Shown: one piece after another, positions 21,425 to 33,343 of the stretch
Numbering within the stretch: position 1 is the stretch's first letter
How the letters are laid out: each line of letters starts with the position of its first letter
From: Gymnopus androsaceus JB14
Lineage: Eukaryota > Basidiomycota > Agaricomycetes > Agaricales > Omphalotaceae
NCBI GenBank assembly: GCA_009733575.1
Contig: ML769761.1
Span: forward strand, 1 to 60,453
Length of the DNA stretch: 60,453 bases
Reading direction: 5' to 3'
Translations under genes and position numbers: made by a program
The notes under the pieces: generated by a model
Databases searched by the model: none
The model's input: only the letters and a program-made list of their open reading frames with translations
Told to the model about the DNA's origin: nothing

Positions 21425-21643
21425 TGTAATAGTCCATGTGGCATGAGATAAGATAAATGTTCATAACATTACCCTCCCTATAGGGTTCTGGGTCTAGGCT
21501 TGTACATTAGTATATATAGTAGTTGTAGCTGTAGCTTAGTCCTTAGCTTCAATCTTGTCAATACCTCCTAGTCCTCAATACATTCTTCTTCTCTTTTACT
21601 CATCATTCTTGCTTTTGCCTAAGTTGAAGTTGTTGACATGGTA
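21425..21643 (+). mobile_element. LTR-like fragment running into the gap
   Basis: 21467-21638 matches, in opposite orientation, the LTR-like sequence at 28272-28777. It ends TTGTTGACA, followed by 'tggta', the first bases of an initiator-Met primer site, before the gap. 21425-21466 also matches the distal end of the right-hand copy, but in the same orientation as that copy, so the left side looks rearranged. Confidence 0.5.
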
Positions 21644-22635
21644 NNNNNNNNNNNNNNNNNNNNNNNNNNNNNNNNNNNNNNNNNNNNNNNNNNNNNNNNN
21701 NNNNNNNNNNNNNNNNNNNNNNNNNNNNNNNNNNNNNNNNNNNNNNNNNNNNNNNNNNNNNNNNNNNNNNNNNNNNNNNNNNNNNNNNNNNNNNNNNNNN
21801 NNNNNNNNNNNNNNNNNNNNNNNNNNNNNNNNNNNNNNNNNNNNNNNNNNNNNNNNNNNNNNNNNNNNNNNNNNNNNNNNNNNNNNNNNNNNNNNNNNNN
21901 NNNNNNNNNNNNNNNNNNNNNNNNNNNNNNNNNNNNNNNNNNNNNNNNNNNNNNNNNNNNNNNNNNNNNNNNNNNNNNNNNNNNNNNNNNNNNNNNNNNN
22001 NNNNNNNNNNNNNNNNNNNNNNNNNNNNNNNNNNNNNNNNNNNNNNNNNNNNNNNNNNNNNNNNNNNNNNNNNNNNNNNNNNNNNNNNNNNNNNNNNNNN
22101 NNNNNNNNNNNNNNNNNNNNNNNNNNNNNNNNNNNNNNNNNNNNNNNNNNNNNNNNNNNNNNNNNNNNNNNNNNNNNNNNNNNNNNNNNNNNNNNNNNNN
22201 NNNNNNNNNNNNNNNNNNNNNNNNNNNNNNNNNNNNNNNNNNNNNNNNNNNNNNNNNNNNNNNNNNNNNNNNNNNNNNNNNNNNNNNNNNNNNNNNNNNN
22301 NNNNNNNNNNNNNNNNNNNNNNNNNNNNNNNNNNNNNNNNNNNNNNNNNNNNNNNNNNNNNNNNNNNNNNNNNNNNNNNNNNNNNNNNNNNNNNNNNNNN
22401 NNNNNNNNNNNNNNNNNNNNNNNNNNNNNNNNNNNNNNNNNNNNNNNNNNNNNNNNNNNNNNNNNNNNNNNNNNNNNNNNNNNNNNNNNNNNNNNNNNNN
22501 NNNNNNNNNNNNNNNNNNNNNNNNNNNNNNNNNNNNNNNNNNNNNNNNNNNNNNNNNNNNNNNNNNNNNNNNNNNNNNNNNNNNNNNNNNNNNNNNNNNN
22601 NNNNNNNNNNNNNNNNNNNNNNNNNNNNNNNNNNN
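21644..22635. other. Assembly gap (992 N)
   Basis: A run of N. Apparent open frames across it are artefacts. It lies inside a repeat-rich inverted arrangement, which probably explains the failed assembly. Confidence 0.99.
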
Positions 22636-24330
22636 TATAAGTGGAAGCCTATATCTCTCTCTGGTACCTTGTGTTGTGAGGAACTAGTTGCTGACACCAT
22701 TTCTCACTTGATCAAAAGACATAGAAGTACAGTAGCATGGTATGGAATAATTTACTTCTTCAAAATATTTTTAAGTAATTTACTCAGCTTTCTAATCCTT
22801 TTTTTTTTTTAGCTTTTTGCACAGTTTTTCCAATCTTTGCATGGATTGGAATCGAGTTTGCTTCTGCTCAGAATGTGTGGGTCTTCTGGCAGCAGTTCCA
22901 TCCAGGACTTTCCGCTCCCATCTCAGTGTAACAGAGAAAGGAATACAAGAGAGATAGAGGAACACAATCAACACTTCTTGTTTGGAAAATCTGCTTGGTC
23001 AAACAACTTCAATCTCTTCCACACTTGCAATGCAATCTCCATCACCATTTCCAAACTTTAAACAAAACACTCCTTCATTCTTTGTCCTACACTCGCTCCT
23101 TCAGGTAAGACCTTGTTCAGGGATCACAACCTAATCCCTTCACTCGTTCTTCCTTCATCCACTCATAGCCCTCATCATATGACTATTGTCGCTCCTTATC
23201 CTTTACCCTATTCACACCCTCCTCAGGTTTGTTTGTCCTGAACAAACTTGTGACTAGCCAGGAGTGGAAAAAAATAGGCCATTTCTTCGGCAGTGACAGC
23301 AGACAAATAAATAATTCATAGAGTCCCTGTGGCATGGGAAACTAGAATGTCGGTGTGTATGGATGGGGGGACATTGGATATAAGACTGGAGATGAGATAC
23401 TGTAGCCAAATTGTATTGACCAACCAAACACGGTTGCGGCAAACAGCTCTCAAAGTATTGCTAAAATAGTCAATACAACGATCATTCCAATAGCAATACC
23501 AATGCTCGCTCTTTGGAATGGACCCTTTACAGACTTCGGTCTTGTCTCTATTAGGAATCTTGAAGCATGAGAAACCTGTTGCAGAATTAAGATGATCCAA
23601 GCACACTGTGTAGCATACCATAAAAGGTGCCAGTCTGTAACTTGATCAAGGAATGTTGGATTGTGGAAAAATGATTTGTTCAGCGTCTAATTTCAATGTC
23701 TGAACCCAGCGCTAATTTGCCTTTTACAGACAGGCAGTCTCATTGACTATAAGGTAGTCACCCATACCCAGCCCTAAAACCAAGCGCTCATTCGCAAACA
23801 CCATTCCTTTGGTGAATTGAATCTTCTCCAACCCAATTCAACCAAAGAACACTGTGTAGAAGCACACCAGCCCCCAGTCTGTTGCTTTGTCAAACTACTT
23901 TGTTAATCCAATTAACTGCCTTATTAAGGGACAAGGGAATCCCAGTGGTCTGTTGTGCACTAATCCAATTAGCCACCTTGTTGTGATCCATGGCCAAGGG
24001 AAACCACTACAAAACACTGCTCCCCTCTGGGTCACACCCAGATATGGTAAATACCATCATTGACTAGCTAGATAGGGGGTTCCTCTGACTGCTTTGCAAC
24101 TTTGAACTTGCCAACCTGACAGGAACAAATTCCTGTGCAATGATTCTGTCCCTGAGGATTGGGTATTAATCACTGCCTTCAGCAACCCTGGGTCTGATTG
24201 ATTGGACTAAAAAGTCACTCATTGCAATTGTTGGCACCTGCAGGTCTTAAGTTGGTACAGTGAACATTAACGACTTTGAACAGGTTAGCAGTTTAAGGTC
24301 ATGCACCATTGGACCTGTCGGAACTGTTCT
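22636..24330. other. No gene; repeat-derived flank
   Basis: 22660-22691 ('ctggtaccttgtgttgtgag' and onward) matches the inverted sequence next to the LTR-like copy at 28272. The rest, to 24330, shows no coding segment. The reading frames present look like chance. Confidence 0.45.
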
Positions 24331-24994
24331 ATATGATCAGCATATGCTGTAAAGCTTTTGCAAAAAAGACTGATAAGTGGTTGTAGAGCTATTGCAAAAG
24401 CACACGATAACTCCTGGAGGCCTGGAAAAAAGCCCAGTCAGCTGCCAGAGCCTGGTGAGGTGCTTAGGGTGCTTATTCGGCACCCACGGACCCTCCATCA
24501 CCCTCCCAAAATGATGGAATACCATCAAATAGCATTATATTATTATTGGGCCATTGCTTTTGAAAAAGACAGTGACAGCAGTGTGCCGGGAGCAATGCCC
24601 ACCCACTGGCATATATAGTGTGCTCACCGGCGCTTAATTCCCACCCTCTGGCACTTATTTCACAAACAAAAAAAAAAAAAAGTTGGTGATTAGGCTTATA
24701 TATTCCTGAAAAAATCATGAAAAATGCTGAAAATATTCAGGGGGCAACAGTGCGCCCTAGGCAAAGTTTACTTTTTGGCATGTGACTTGAGACTTAATTC
24801 AGCACCCACCGGTGCTTATTTTGTGTAAAAGCTCAAAAATCAGGTCTCATAAATCTTGGAAAAATCACAAAAAATATGGAAAATACTCAGAGGGTGTATC
24901 ACAATCACATGACCCTGGATCTTTGGCAAAGAAGACCCAATAATGGATAATAATCACAAAAAATCAGACAATTCTCATAAAACAGCAGCAGGGG

Positions 24995-25330
24995 TAGGGA
25001 TATACACCATACCATACATGGTTATGGTGGCACTGTATAAGTATGGTCAGTGGCACTGTATGAATATGGTTAGGGTGGCACCATGTAAATGTTATTATGG
25101 TGGCACTGGTATGGTTACAGTGGCATCATCTGAATACAGTTAGGGTGGCACCATATTTACAGTGGCACTGTATAAATATTGCTACAGTGGCACTAAATGA
25201 ATATGGCTAGGGTGGCACCATATAAATATGATTTGGGTGGCACTGGATAAACATTAGTACAGTGGCACCTTATGCATATGGCTAGGGTGGCACCATACAG
25301 TGACACCAGATAAAAGTGGTTGTGGTGCCA
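24995..25330. repeat. Minisatellite in left foldback arm
   Basis: Degenerate repeats of 'tatggttagggtggcacc' alternating with 'acagtggcactgtataaata'. The matching array lies inverted in the right arm at about 26700-27100 and has expanded differently there. Confidence 0.7.
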
Positions 25331-26699
25331 CTGTCACATGGGATTTAGAAAAAAATCCGCTGAGCAAATTTCTGCACTGAAAACTGCACATGACTCCCAA
25401 TAAGCCATAATTGGGCATGGGAATTATCATGTGAGCAGTGATATGCTATCTGTGGCTTGTCCAAATATTTCATTGTGCATATCCGCTCAATGGATTTTTT
25501 TCTAAATCCCAAGTGTGTATACATTACAAATACAGTTATGATACTGCCATATAAGTATGGTTATGGACCAGCCACATGAATATGGTTACAGTACCATTAC
25601 TGCTTTTGACCAACTATTCAATCATGTATTACCTCTCAAAAATCAAGAAGTAGAGTAAATTTATTCTCGAGGTTTTGGCATATTTTTTGTTATCTTCCAT
25701 TGTGAATTTTTCCGAAATCCATGAATAGCTGGTTGTAATAGTACAAGACTACCCAGTCATGATGATATGTTATTGCAATAGTACCATCATGACCATATTC
25801 CCATACTACTACCATATCAATATTGTTATGGTACTGCTGCATAAATATGGTTAGGGTACTTCCATATAAGTATGGTTATCCTATGGCCATGTAGTAATGG
25901 TTCACGTATAGTATTAGACTATTAGTAGAGTATAGCTCAGTACCACAGACAAGACTAACCAGTACATGCACTAACATTAACATAGAATATGGCTACATGT
26001 CTTAATTATGACAGTTACAGTACTACAATACCAATGTGAGTGTACCAATGTACTAGTAGCTCAGAAAAGTTACTCATGTGATATAGTTTAGGTGACTTGG
26101 GATATATACAAGTACATGGACAGCTCAGGTACTGTGATACACTGGTACAGAAGCATGATATGACTTGTGTTAATTGCAGCCCTACTTCTATATGGTATGG
26201 TGCTGCTATAAATAGAATGATATGGCTGCATTACAGTAGTACTGATAACACAGTATAAGTATATACATAGTATCATCATGACTAGGTACTCTTGTACTGT
26301 TACAACCAGCTATTCATGGATTTCGGAAAAATTCACAATAGAAAATAACAAAAAATATGCCAAAACCTTGAGAATAAATTTACTCTACTTCTTGATTTTT
26401 GAGAGGTAATACATGATTGAACAGTTGGTCAAAAGCAGTAATGATACTGTAACCATATTCATGTGGCTGATCGATAACCATACTTATATGGCAGTACCAT
26501 AACTGTATTTGTAATGTATACACACACAGGATTTAGAAAAAAACCTGTTGAGCAGATATGCGCACTGAAATATTTTGATAAGCCACAGATGGCATATCAC
26601 TGCTCACATGATAATTCCCATGCCCAATTATGGCTTATTGGGAGACATGCAATTTTCAGTGCAGAAATTTGCTCAGCAGATTTTTTTCTAAATCCCATG

Positions 26700-27110
26700 T
26701 GACAGTGGCACCACAACCACTTTTATCTGGTGTCACTGTATGGTGCCACCCTAGCCATATGCATAAGGTGCTACTGTACCAATGTTTATCCAGTGCCACC
26801 CAAATCATATTTATATGGTGCCACTGTAAATATAGTGCCACCCTAGCCATATTCATTTAGTGCCACTGTAAATATGGTGCCACCCTAACTGTATTCATAT
26901 GATGCCACTGTAACAATATTTATACAGTGCCACTGTAAATATGGTGTCACCCTAGTGATATCCATTTGGTGCCACTGTAGATATGGTGCCCCCCTGACCA
27001 TATTCATATGGTGCCATGGTAACAATATTCATACAGTGCCACCATAACAACATTTATTTGGCACCACACTAACCATATTCATATAGTGCTACCATAACCA
27101 TATATGGTAT
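26700..27110. repeat. Minisatellite in right foldback arm
   Basis: Inverted counterpart of the left-arm array, with 'ggtgccaccctagccatatt' and 'agtgccactgta' units. It is longer than the left array. Confidence 0.7.
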
Positions 27111-28271
27111 GCTGTATATCCCTACCCCTGCTGTTTTATGAGAATTTTCTGATTTTTTTGTGATTATTATCCATTATTGGGTTTTTTTTGGCACAGATCC
27201 AGGGTCATGTGATTGTGATACACCCTCTGAATATTTTCCACATTTGTTGTGATTTTTCCAGGATTTTTCCGGGATTTATGGGACCTGATTTTTGGGTTTT
27301 TACACAAAATAAGCACCGGTGGGCGCTAAATTAAGTCTCAAGTCACATGCCAAAAGTTAAACTTTGCCCAGGGCGCACTGTTGCCCCCTGAATATTTTCA
27401 GCATTTTTTATGGTTTTTTTTAGGAATATATAAGCCTAACCACTGACTTTTTTTTTTTTTTGTGAGATAAGCGCCGCAGGGCAGGAATTAAGCGCCGGTA
27501 AGTGCACTATATATGCCAGTGGGCGGGCATTGCTCCCGGCTCACTGCTGTCGCTGTCTTTTTCAAAAGCAATGGCCCAAATAATGATATAATGCTATTTG
27601 ATGGTATTCAATCATTTTGGGAGGGTGCCGGAGGTGCCGTAAGTGCCGAATAAGCGCCCTAAGCGCCTCACCAGGCTCTGGCAGCTGACTGGGCTTTTTT
27701 CTGGGCTTCCGGGAGTTATCATGTGCTTTTGCAATAGCTCTACAACCACTTATCAGTCTCTTTTGCAAAAGCTTTACTGCATACTATGATATGATCATGA
27801 ACCGGGGAATGTGGGAAAAAACAGTCGAGCAGAGAGTGTCTGCTAATGAGAAATTCCAGTCAAATTGACTTGCATATGAACTCAAGGCAATTCTTATGAA
27901 ATACTGTTATGGGGATAATCGGGATGGTAAGTATGATGTAGGAAAAAGAGAATATGACGATGTAGCATAATCCAAATTAATGGCATGCTACTACTCCTAG
28001 GGTTTCGGCAACTACAAATAGGAATCCAAAAGTGTTGAAAACCAGTGGCAGCAACAAGAGGGTAGAATGAAAAGAACAACTGCCAACCAGTTTCCAATTT
28101 GAGCAAGCAGCAATATGGAGAGGCAGAGGTGGAGGCGGGAAACATGAAGGAGGTGGTCCATTAACAATGTGCTGCCATCTTTTAGGCCAGCAAATGTGTT
28201 CTGTGACAGGTGGAAGAGAGTAGCTTCAATCTTCTGTCAGCAACTAGTTCCTCACAACACAAGGTACCAGG

Positions 28272-28777
28272 TGTCACAACTTCAGACTTAGGCAAAAGCA
28301 AGAATGATGAGTAAAAGAGAAGAAGAATGTATTGAGGACTAGGAGGTATTGACAAGATTGAAGCTAAGGACTAAGCTACAGCTACAACTACTATATATAC
28401 TAGTGTACAAGCCCTAGACCCAGAACTGTATGCCCTGTACATACTGTAACAATGCATGAAACTATGAAGTACAACAGTATTGATGTCTGTAAGTAATAAG
28501 TGATTGTACATGTGTATCCAGCACCGAATGCAGCATCCTAGCATGAGGTGTGATCAAAGTGATCAAAGGATGATCAGATGATCAAGACCTATGATCAAGG
28601 ATCAAATGATCATACAAGATTGTACATGTGTCTGATGAACTGTAAAGAATGAAACAACACAGCCACACATCTAAACAAGTGTGCGCTTAAGTAAGCACCG
28701 AGATATATGAAGACAAATAGAAGAAACAGATAAGTAATAGTCCATGTGGCATGAGATAAGATAAAGTGTTCATAACA
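28272..28777 (-). mobile_element. LTR-like sequence, minus orientation (506 bp)
   Basis: Read on the minus strand it starts TGTTATGAAC and ends GTTGTGACA. The interior-side sequence (28271 downward) matches 22660-22691. No same-orientation partner LTR or target duplication was found, so this is a fragment or one half of a rearranged pair. Confidence 0.5.
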
Positions 28778-28798
28778 AACGGAAAGAAAATGGTTGCG

Positions 28799-28861
28799 TG
28801 AGAACTTTTACAGATTCTTGCAGTAGAATTTCATTACTGCAAGAATCTGTAAAAGTTCTCA
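28799..28861. repeat. Perfect 27-bp inverted repeat, 9-nt loop
   Basis: Arms 28799-28825 and 28835-28861 are exact complements (starting tgagaactttta) around the loop gaatttcat. It lies just outside the LTR-like sequence. Confidence 0.95.
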
Positions 28862-28904
28862 TGATCACAACAGTAATTTATGCATGTGAAATTATGAGCA
28901 ATTG

Positions 28905-29164
28905 ACTATTTCCAGCTTAACCCAACTAGACCCAGATTCTACCATATATTTCCATATCTACCCAGATATTCCCATTGTAGGTTTTGACTGGGGATCAACC
29001 TCTGCCAAGGAAAGAAGGAAGTTCACAAAAGTGTGGTTCAAGTCTTATTTTATCTATTTTTTTAATTTACAAAAACACAATGTATCAAATAAGTATCCCC
29101 ACTATTCAAGAACTATGATTCACCCAGCTTCAAACCCAGATGGTGGGACCTAATTATTTAGGTA
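28905..29164. other. Repeat fragment, no gene
   Basis: 28930-29000 is an inverted partial copy of the repeat at 16049 ('attcccattgtaggttttga' here). An open frame from 28902 spans it and is not credible as a gene. Confidence 0.4.
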
Positions 29165-29375
29165 TAGTGACAGCCATGATAAATGCACACCCCCAAATTG
29201 GGAAAGTCACTTTCATCAGCTCAAAACAACTATCTTGCAGATGGACATGATTTTTCCAATTGGGGGGTTTGCATTTATTATGGCTGTCACTGTACACTCA
29301 CTTTAAACATGATTATCTAGCAGATGGACATGATTTTCACAATTTGGGGGTGTGCATTTATTATGGCTGTCACTG
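29165..29375. mobile_element. MITE, TIR yAGTGACAGCCAT, TA duplication
   Basis: The left end (tagtgacagccatgataaat) and right end (its complement form atttattatggctgtcactg) are flanked by TA on both sides (29163-29164 and 29376-29377), as in Tc1/mariner-type MITEs. A second right-end copy lies inside at about 29262-29291, so two elements or an internal duplication are present. Confidence 0.65.
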
Positions 29376-29816
29376 TAGGTGGGATAACCAACTATGTCAT
29401 TGAACCACGCTTGCAAAGATTCATGGGAAGATTTTCTTTTCAGTCTTGAAAAGTCTTGAACATTTCCTCCTCACACCATGATCAAGATCCAACTCTGGTT
29501 TGCATGTATCATAATCAACTCAGTCTCGGACACTTTGAGTTCCATGGAGCTGACGATGCAGTCAAAATCATGATCACATGTCTCGACATTTTTGGATAAT
29601 AGTGCCAGGGCATGGGTGAAGGTGAGTCAATTCATGTAGTTTTTTCTGGTTCATTGTTTGCTCACTCTGCTAGTTAGATTCAGAGATGATTGATGAGCCA
29701 GTCCTTAGGGCCTCTACTCTCTCAAGTGATTCAAATTTAACAGTAGTTCTGCAGATTCTGTAATCAATATTGCCTTATCCTCCTTGCTCCATCCATCTGG
29801 ACTATGTTCTAGAGAA
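29376..29816. other. No gene seen
   Basis: No coding stretch, repeat or RNA gene recognised. Confidence 0.35.
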
Positions 29817-30232
29817 CAAACCAAACAGAAGAGGTTTTGGCTGTCTTGAAGTCAGAAAGGCATCAGAAGAACCTGTTTTGGGCCCAGGAGGATCCAAGGT
29901 CCCCTGGGCCTCTTAGGCAACCTGAGGCAACCTAGTAGGCCCAGGAAAAAGGGCAAAATTTTGGACACCTCGGGTATCCTAGTCATCATAGGTATCCTGA
30001 GGCATCCTGAGGCATCCTGGGGCATCCTAGGATAGGCAGTTTATCCCAGGATGTCCCAGGACACCTAGGATGACTAGGATACCTGAGGTGTCCAAAGTTT
30101 TGCCCTTTTTCCTGGGCCTACTAGGTTGCCTCAGGTTGCCTAAGAGGCCCAGGGGACCTTGGATCCTCCTGGGCCCAAAACAGGTTTTTCTGGTGCCTTT
30201 CTGACCCCTATTTGTCTGGTTCCCTCTGCTGA
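29817..30232. mobile_element. Palindromic foldback MITE, copy 1
   Basis: The long arms include 'tttgggcccaggaggatc', 'caaggtcccctgggcctctt' and 'ggcaaaattttggacacctc' on the left and their complements on the right. The centre is made of 'aggcatcctg' repeats. A second copy sits at 45873-46257. The apparent frame inside it is palindrome-derived. Confidence 0.75.
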
Positions 30233-30239
30233 GGTTGTA

Positions 30240-30517
30240 CATCAGCAAAACCTGGGTGAACTGGATAGCACTGGATAGTGCTATCCAGCACTCATAGCAC
30301 TCATAGCACCCATAGCAAGGTCCCCATCTATCCAGAGCTATGGGCTGCTATGGATTTCTATAGAGCATGACATCTGTCAACAGGCAATATAATTTGGGAA
30401 GTTCATAGCAACTCATAGCTACCCATAGCAATTCATAGCAGCTCATAGTTCTATGGCTGCTATGGCTTGCTATGGCTTGCTATAACAGCTATGGCAATTA
30501 TCCAGGTTTTGCTGATG
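30240..30517. mobile_element. CATCAGC-family MITE A
   Basis: Starts catcagcaaaacctgg and ends with the complement ccaggttttgctgatg, flanked by TA at 30238-30239 and 30518-30519. The interior is built of 'actcatagcacccatagc' and 'gctgctatgg' repeats that themselves fold back. Confidence 0.8.
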
Positions 30518-32534
30518 TACCTGCTGACTGAGACCACTCATTACTCAACACATACTTGATGGCCCAAAGCTCCTATCTATGTATCCATGGCACTATATCC
30601 GTCACTAGTACTTAATGGTATCCATATGCCCACGGATACTCTTATACTTATTGGGTATTTGTGCCTGTCTCTACTGTACAACTTGTAATAATATTTTTTG
30701 AGTGTGAATAACAGCTATATACTGCTACTAAATATTTATTATATACATTGGAGAGTATCCTTAGGTATCCGATGATCTGTGAATATTCAAGCAAGAATAT
30801 CCATAGTCCAAAAGCTGGTATCCGGACTCGAGTATGTATCTATGCCAGGAATACTCTATCCATGACTTAGTAGTAGTATCCATACCGTGTATGATACCCG
30901 AATACTAATACACCTGCGGATACCCTTATGAGTATATTCGTAGTCCGTGCTCATCTCTACTTACAATGCAATATAAATGGAATTCAATCCTTAGTCTCCT
31001 CTAAGCGTCTCGTTATACACCAAAAATCCATGTGTGTACTTACTTATACATCCATACAGATCGTCATCTGTACTAGAGTCTGCCTAAAGGGAGACTATTC
31101 AATCCTTAAAAAAAGCACAGTCGAGAACTTATGATCCGATGCATAATGCATCACACAGCCATCAGTGACTAAGTAGGATTTGTAGGGTAACGCATAACAT
31201 CCCGGGAACCTATAGTCATTTCGGATCTCGATACAGTACTAATACGCCTGGCACTAACAAGGGCACTAATCACCAGCGGTTTCCGCTTAAAGTTCAAACG
31301 GCAGACCACCTATCCCATTAGGGGGCTCAAAGCGCTTTTCAATAGCAGCTTCAGATTCCAATTGATCGCGATTACTGCAAAAGAGTCCAAAGTCAGAATG
31401 TGCCATGCGAGGTTCAAGGAAACAATGTTGAAGAAAGACTTTGCACTTACACCATTGCAATCGGAGAGGCAATTACACTAGAAAGCAATAGGGCCACTAT
31501 TGTGATGTAGAAACACATATTCAGATTGATTGTGGGTGGAGGATGTGAGAACAAATGTGTAGCTTAGGATAGAATGGGACTGAAATAGTGCATCAGTTCA
31601 AAGGTTGTATTGAGAGCCACAGAGGACCTACCGGCCAAGATGAATAAATGAAGAAAGCGAGATAAGATGAATATGTAGTTTGAAGTCAGAGTCGAGGATC
31701 TCTTTTAAAAGCTTTCTGGTGGTGACTTCAGTTTACTTATATACTGCATTTTCCACAGATGGAGATATGCAAGATTCAAACGGGCAGTTTGGTGGATCCT
31801 GATTCCCAAGACAGCTGAAACATTGAGTGTCTGACAAACAGAATCAATATGAGTATATTCTGGAACTTTGTAGATCCCGGAATTCCGAATGACTGAAATT
31901 AAAATTAACAAGCTAGACGGTCAAGACGAAACGATCCTTCAGCAATTCCCCAGACAAAAATTGGGCGTAAATCTGTGCTGTACAGCGCTATATAGCGGAA
32001 GGTGGTGAAATCCCTGGTACCCGCAGGTACATTGGCAGGAATTGGGTACTCGCTATGGATACACATAACCATGGAGGTACAGTGTTCGTGAAAAGCACAG
32101 GTGTCCGCAGTACTACTCACTGGCGGCTGCTAGCACCTATATAGGTGTATATTTTAATATAAGTAAAAGTGACATCACATAGACAGATAATCTGATCAGA
32201 ATCATTTTATTGCGTGTGTGAGCTGCGTAAAATCAAACAATGACAGCTGCTTCGAAAATTTTTAGTGATACTTGGAATTAGTGCCCCTGCACATCTAGTA
32301 TCAATAATTAGCCGATATGTCATACACATCATTTACATTGTCGTATACTCTGCCTACGGGAGACTGCTGATATATGGGTACCCGCACGTAAAATGCCTTT
32401 TGCAGATGGAGGTGTAGCTTTCAATTGAGCATGTGGGTAATGGATACAGGTATTTCTGCGGATCACTCATACCAATCATCTCTGGGCTGCCGCCGCCACA
32501 GGGGGCCAGTGTGACTAGATCACTGCAGTGCCAG
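30518..32534. other. Gene-free stretch with decayed repeats
   Basis: Two direct 'cggatac(t/c)cttat' segments ending in 'tctcta' (about 30638-30690 and 30916-30960) look like the ends of degenerate MITEs. No coding segment is recognised; the open frames are short and compositionally random. Confidence 0.4.
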
Positions 32535-32536
32535 TA

Positions 32537-32856
32537 GGGCTGCTCACCGTAACCATTTACGGTAACGGCCGTATAATTGACGGCCGTAGATTGTATAGGT
32601 TTTTGAGCAAGATGGTACAGTCACGGGCAGGACCGTAGTCATGCAAAACAGTGTCCAGGAGGTGAAGAAAAAATTCAAACATCACGGTGATGTTTTATAT
32701 ACATTATTTACTGTGAACTTGCTCATGGGGCGGAATCCAGGGACTCGTAAACTATACGGTCCTTTACAGGTCCTCCCACGACCTCCAGCAGTACGGTATA
32801 CGGTACTGTAAAGCCGTAACCGCTGGACCTGTATGTACGGTTACGGCGAGCAGCCC
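32537..32856. mobile_element. MITE, TIR GGGCTGCTCACCGTA, TA duplication
   Basis: The ends gggctgctcaccgtaacc and ggttacggcgagcagccc are inverted, flanked by TA at 32535-32536 and 32857-32858. The interior is full of 'acggtaacggccgta' palindromes. A longer relative lies at 57792-58354. Confidence 0.75.
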
Positions 32857-33343
32857 TATGCAGCAGTGGGCCATGGCACCATAGCACTATGACATATGTC
32901 AGATGTGCCCATGGCTCTTCTGTCAATCATGGATCCTGAATGAGCATGAAACAAGTATCCCACTATAATTGTACAAGTCTTACTGTCTATCACGCCTAGG
33001 CCAATGTTGGAATGCATCTACAGATTATTATTGCCAGATATTCGCCGTTGTCGTTACAGAGCCCGCAGCAACTCAGAGCCACAGTAGTTACTATAGCAAG
33101 GGTGTGCACCCGCTATACAGTGCTGCATGGCATATTGTACCTGATATTTGAATTTTATCTAGGTAATTGCTATGAGTGCTATGGAAAAACACAGGTTTCG
33201 GTGCTGATGATACCTTTAGAGATACACTACAATAGAACGATCATATAAGTCGAGCCTGTTTGGAAGACCATTGACTATATTGCTCCATATTTGCTCCTCA
33301 GAGTCCTCACTGCTCAGCCTGCTGCCTTCCTACTCTTTCTACA

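Larger units (their letters stand above)
24340..27788. mobile_element. Foldback DNA element with arms of about 1.4-1.5 kb
   Basis: Left arm 24340 to about 25772 and right arm about 26265-27788 are inverted copies, for example 'aaagcttttgcaaaa' near the left end and its complement at the right end. About 0.5 kb of related sequence separates them. A 9-bp direct repeat, atatgatca, flanks the whole (24331-24339 and 27789-27797), a length typical of MULE-type insertions. No transposase is encoded. The termini (gcatatgctgtaaagc and the complement catagtatgcagtaaagc) are similar but not identical. The superfamily is inferred from TSD length and long TIRs only. Confidence 0.75.

Noticed and set aside
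21555..22700. Long open frames across the gap
   Set aside because: They consist of N and carry no coding information.
27562..27768. Duplicate protein frames starting 'MQKRLISGCRAIAKAH'
   Set aside because: They occur in both arms of the foldback element by inversion and have no domain; repeat-derived.
30027..30248. Collagen-like minus-strand ORF, and its counterparts at 45912-46218
   Set aside because: They are readings of palindromic MITE arms; both strands give similar peptides because the DNA is self-complementary.
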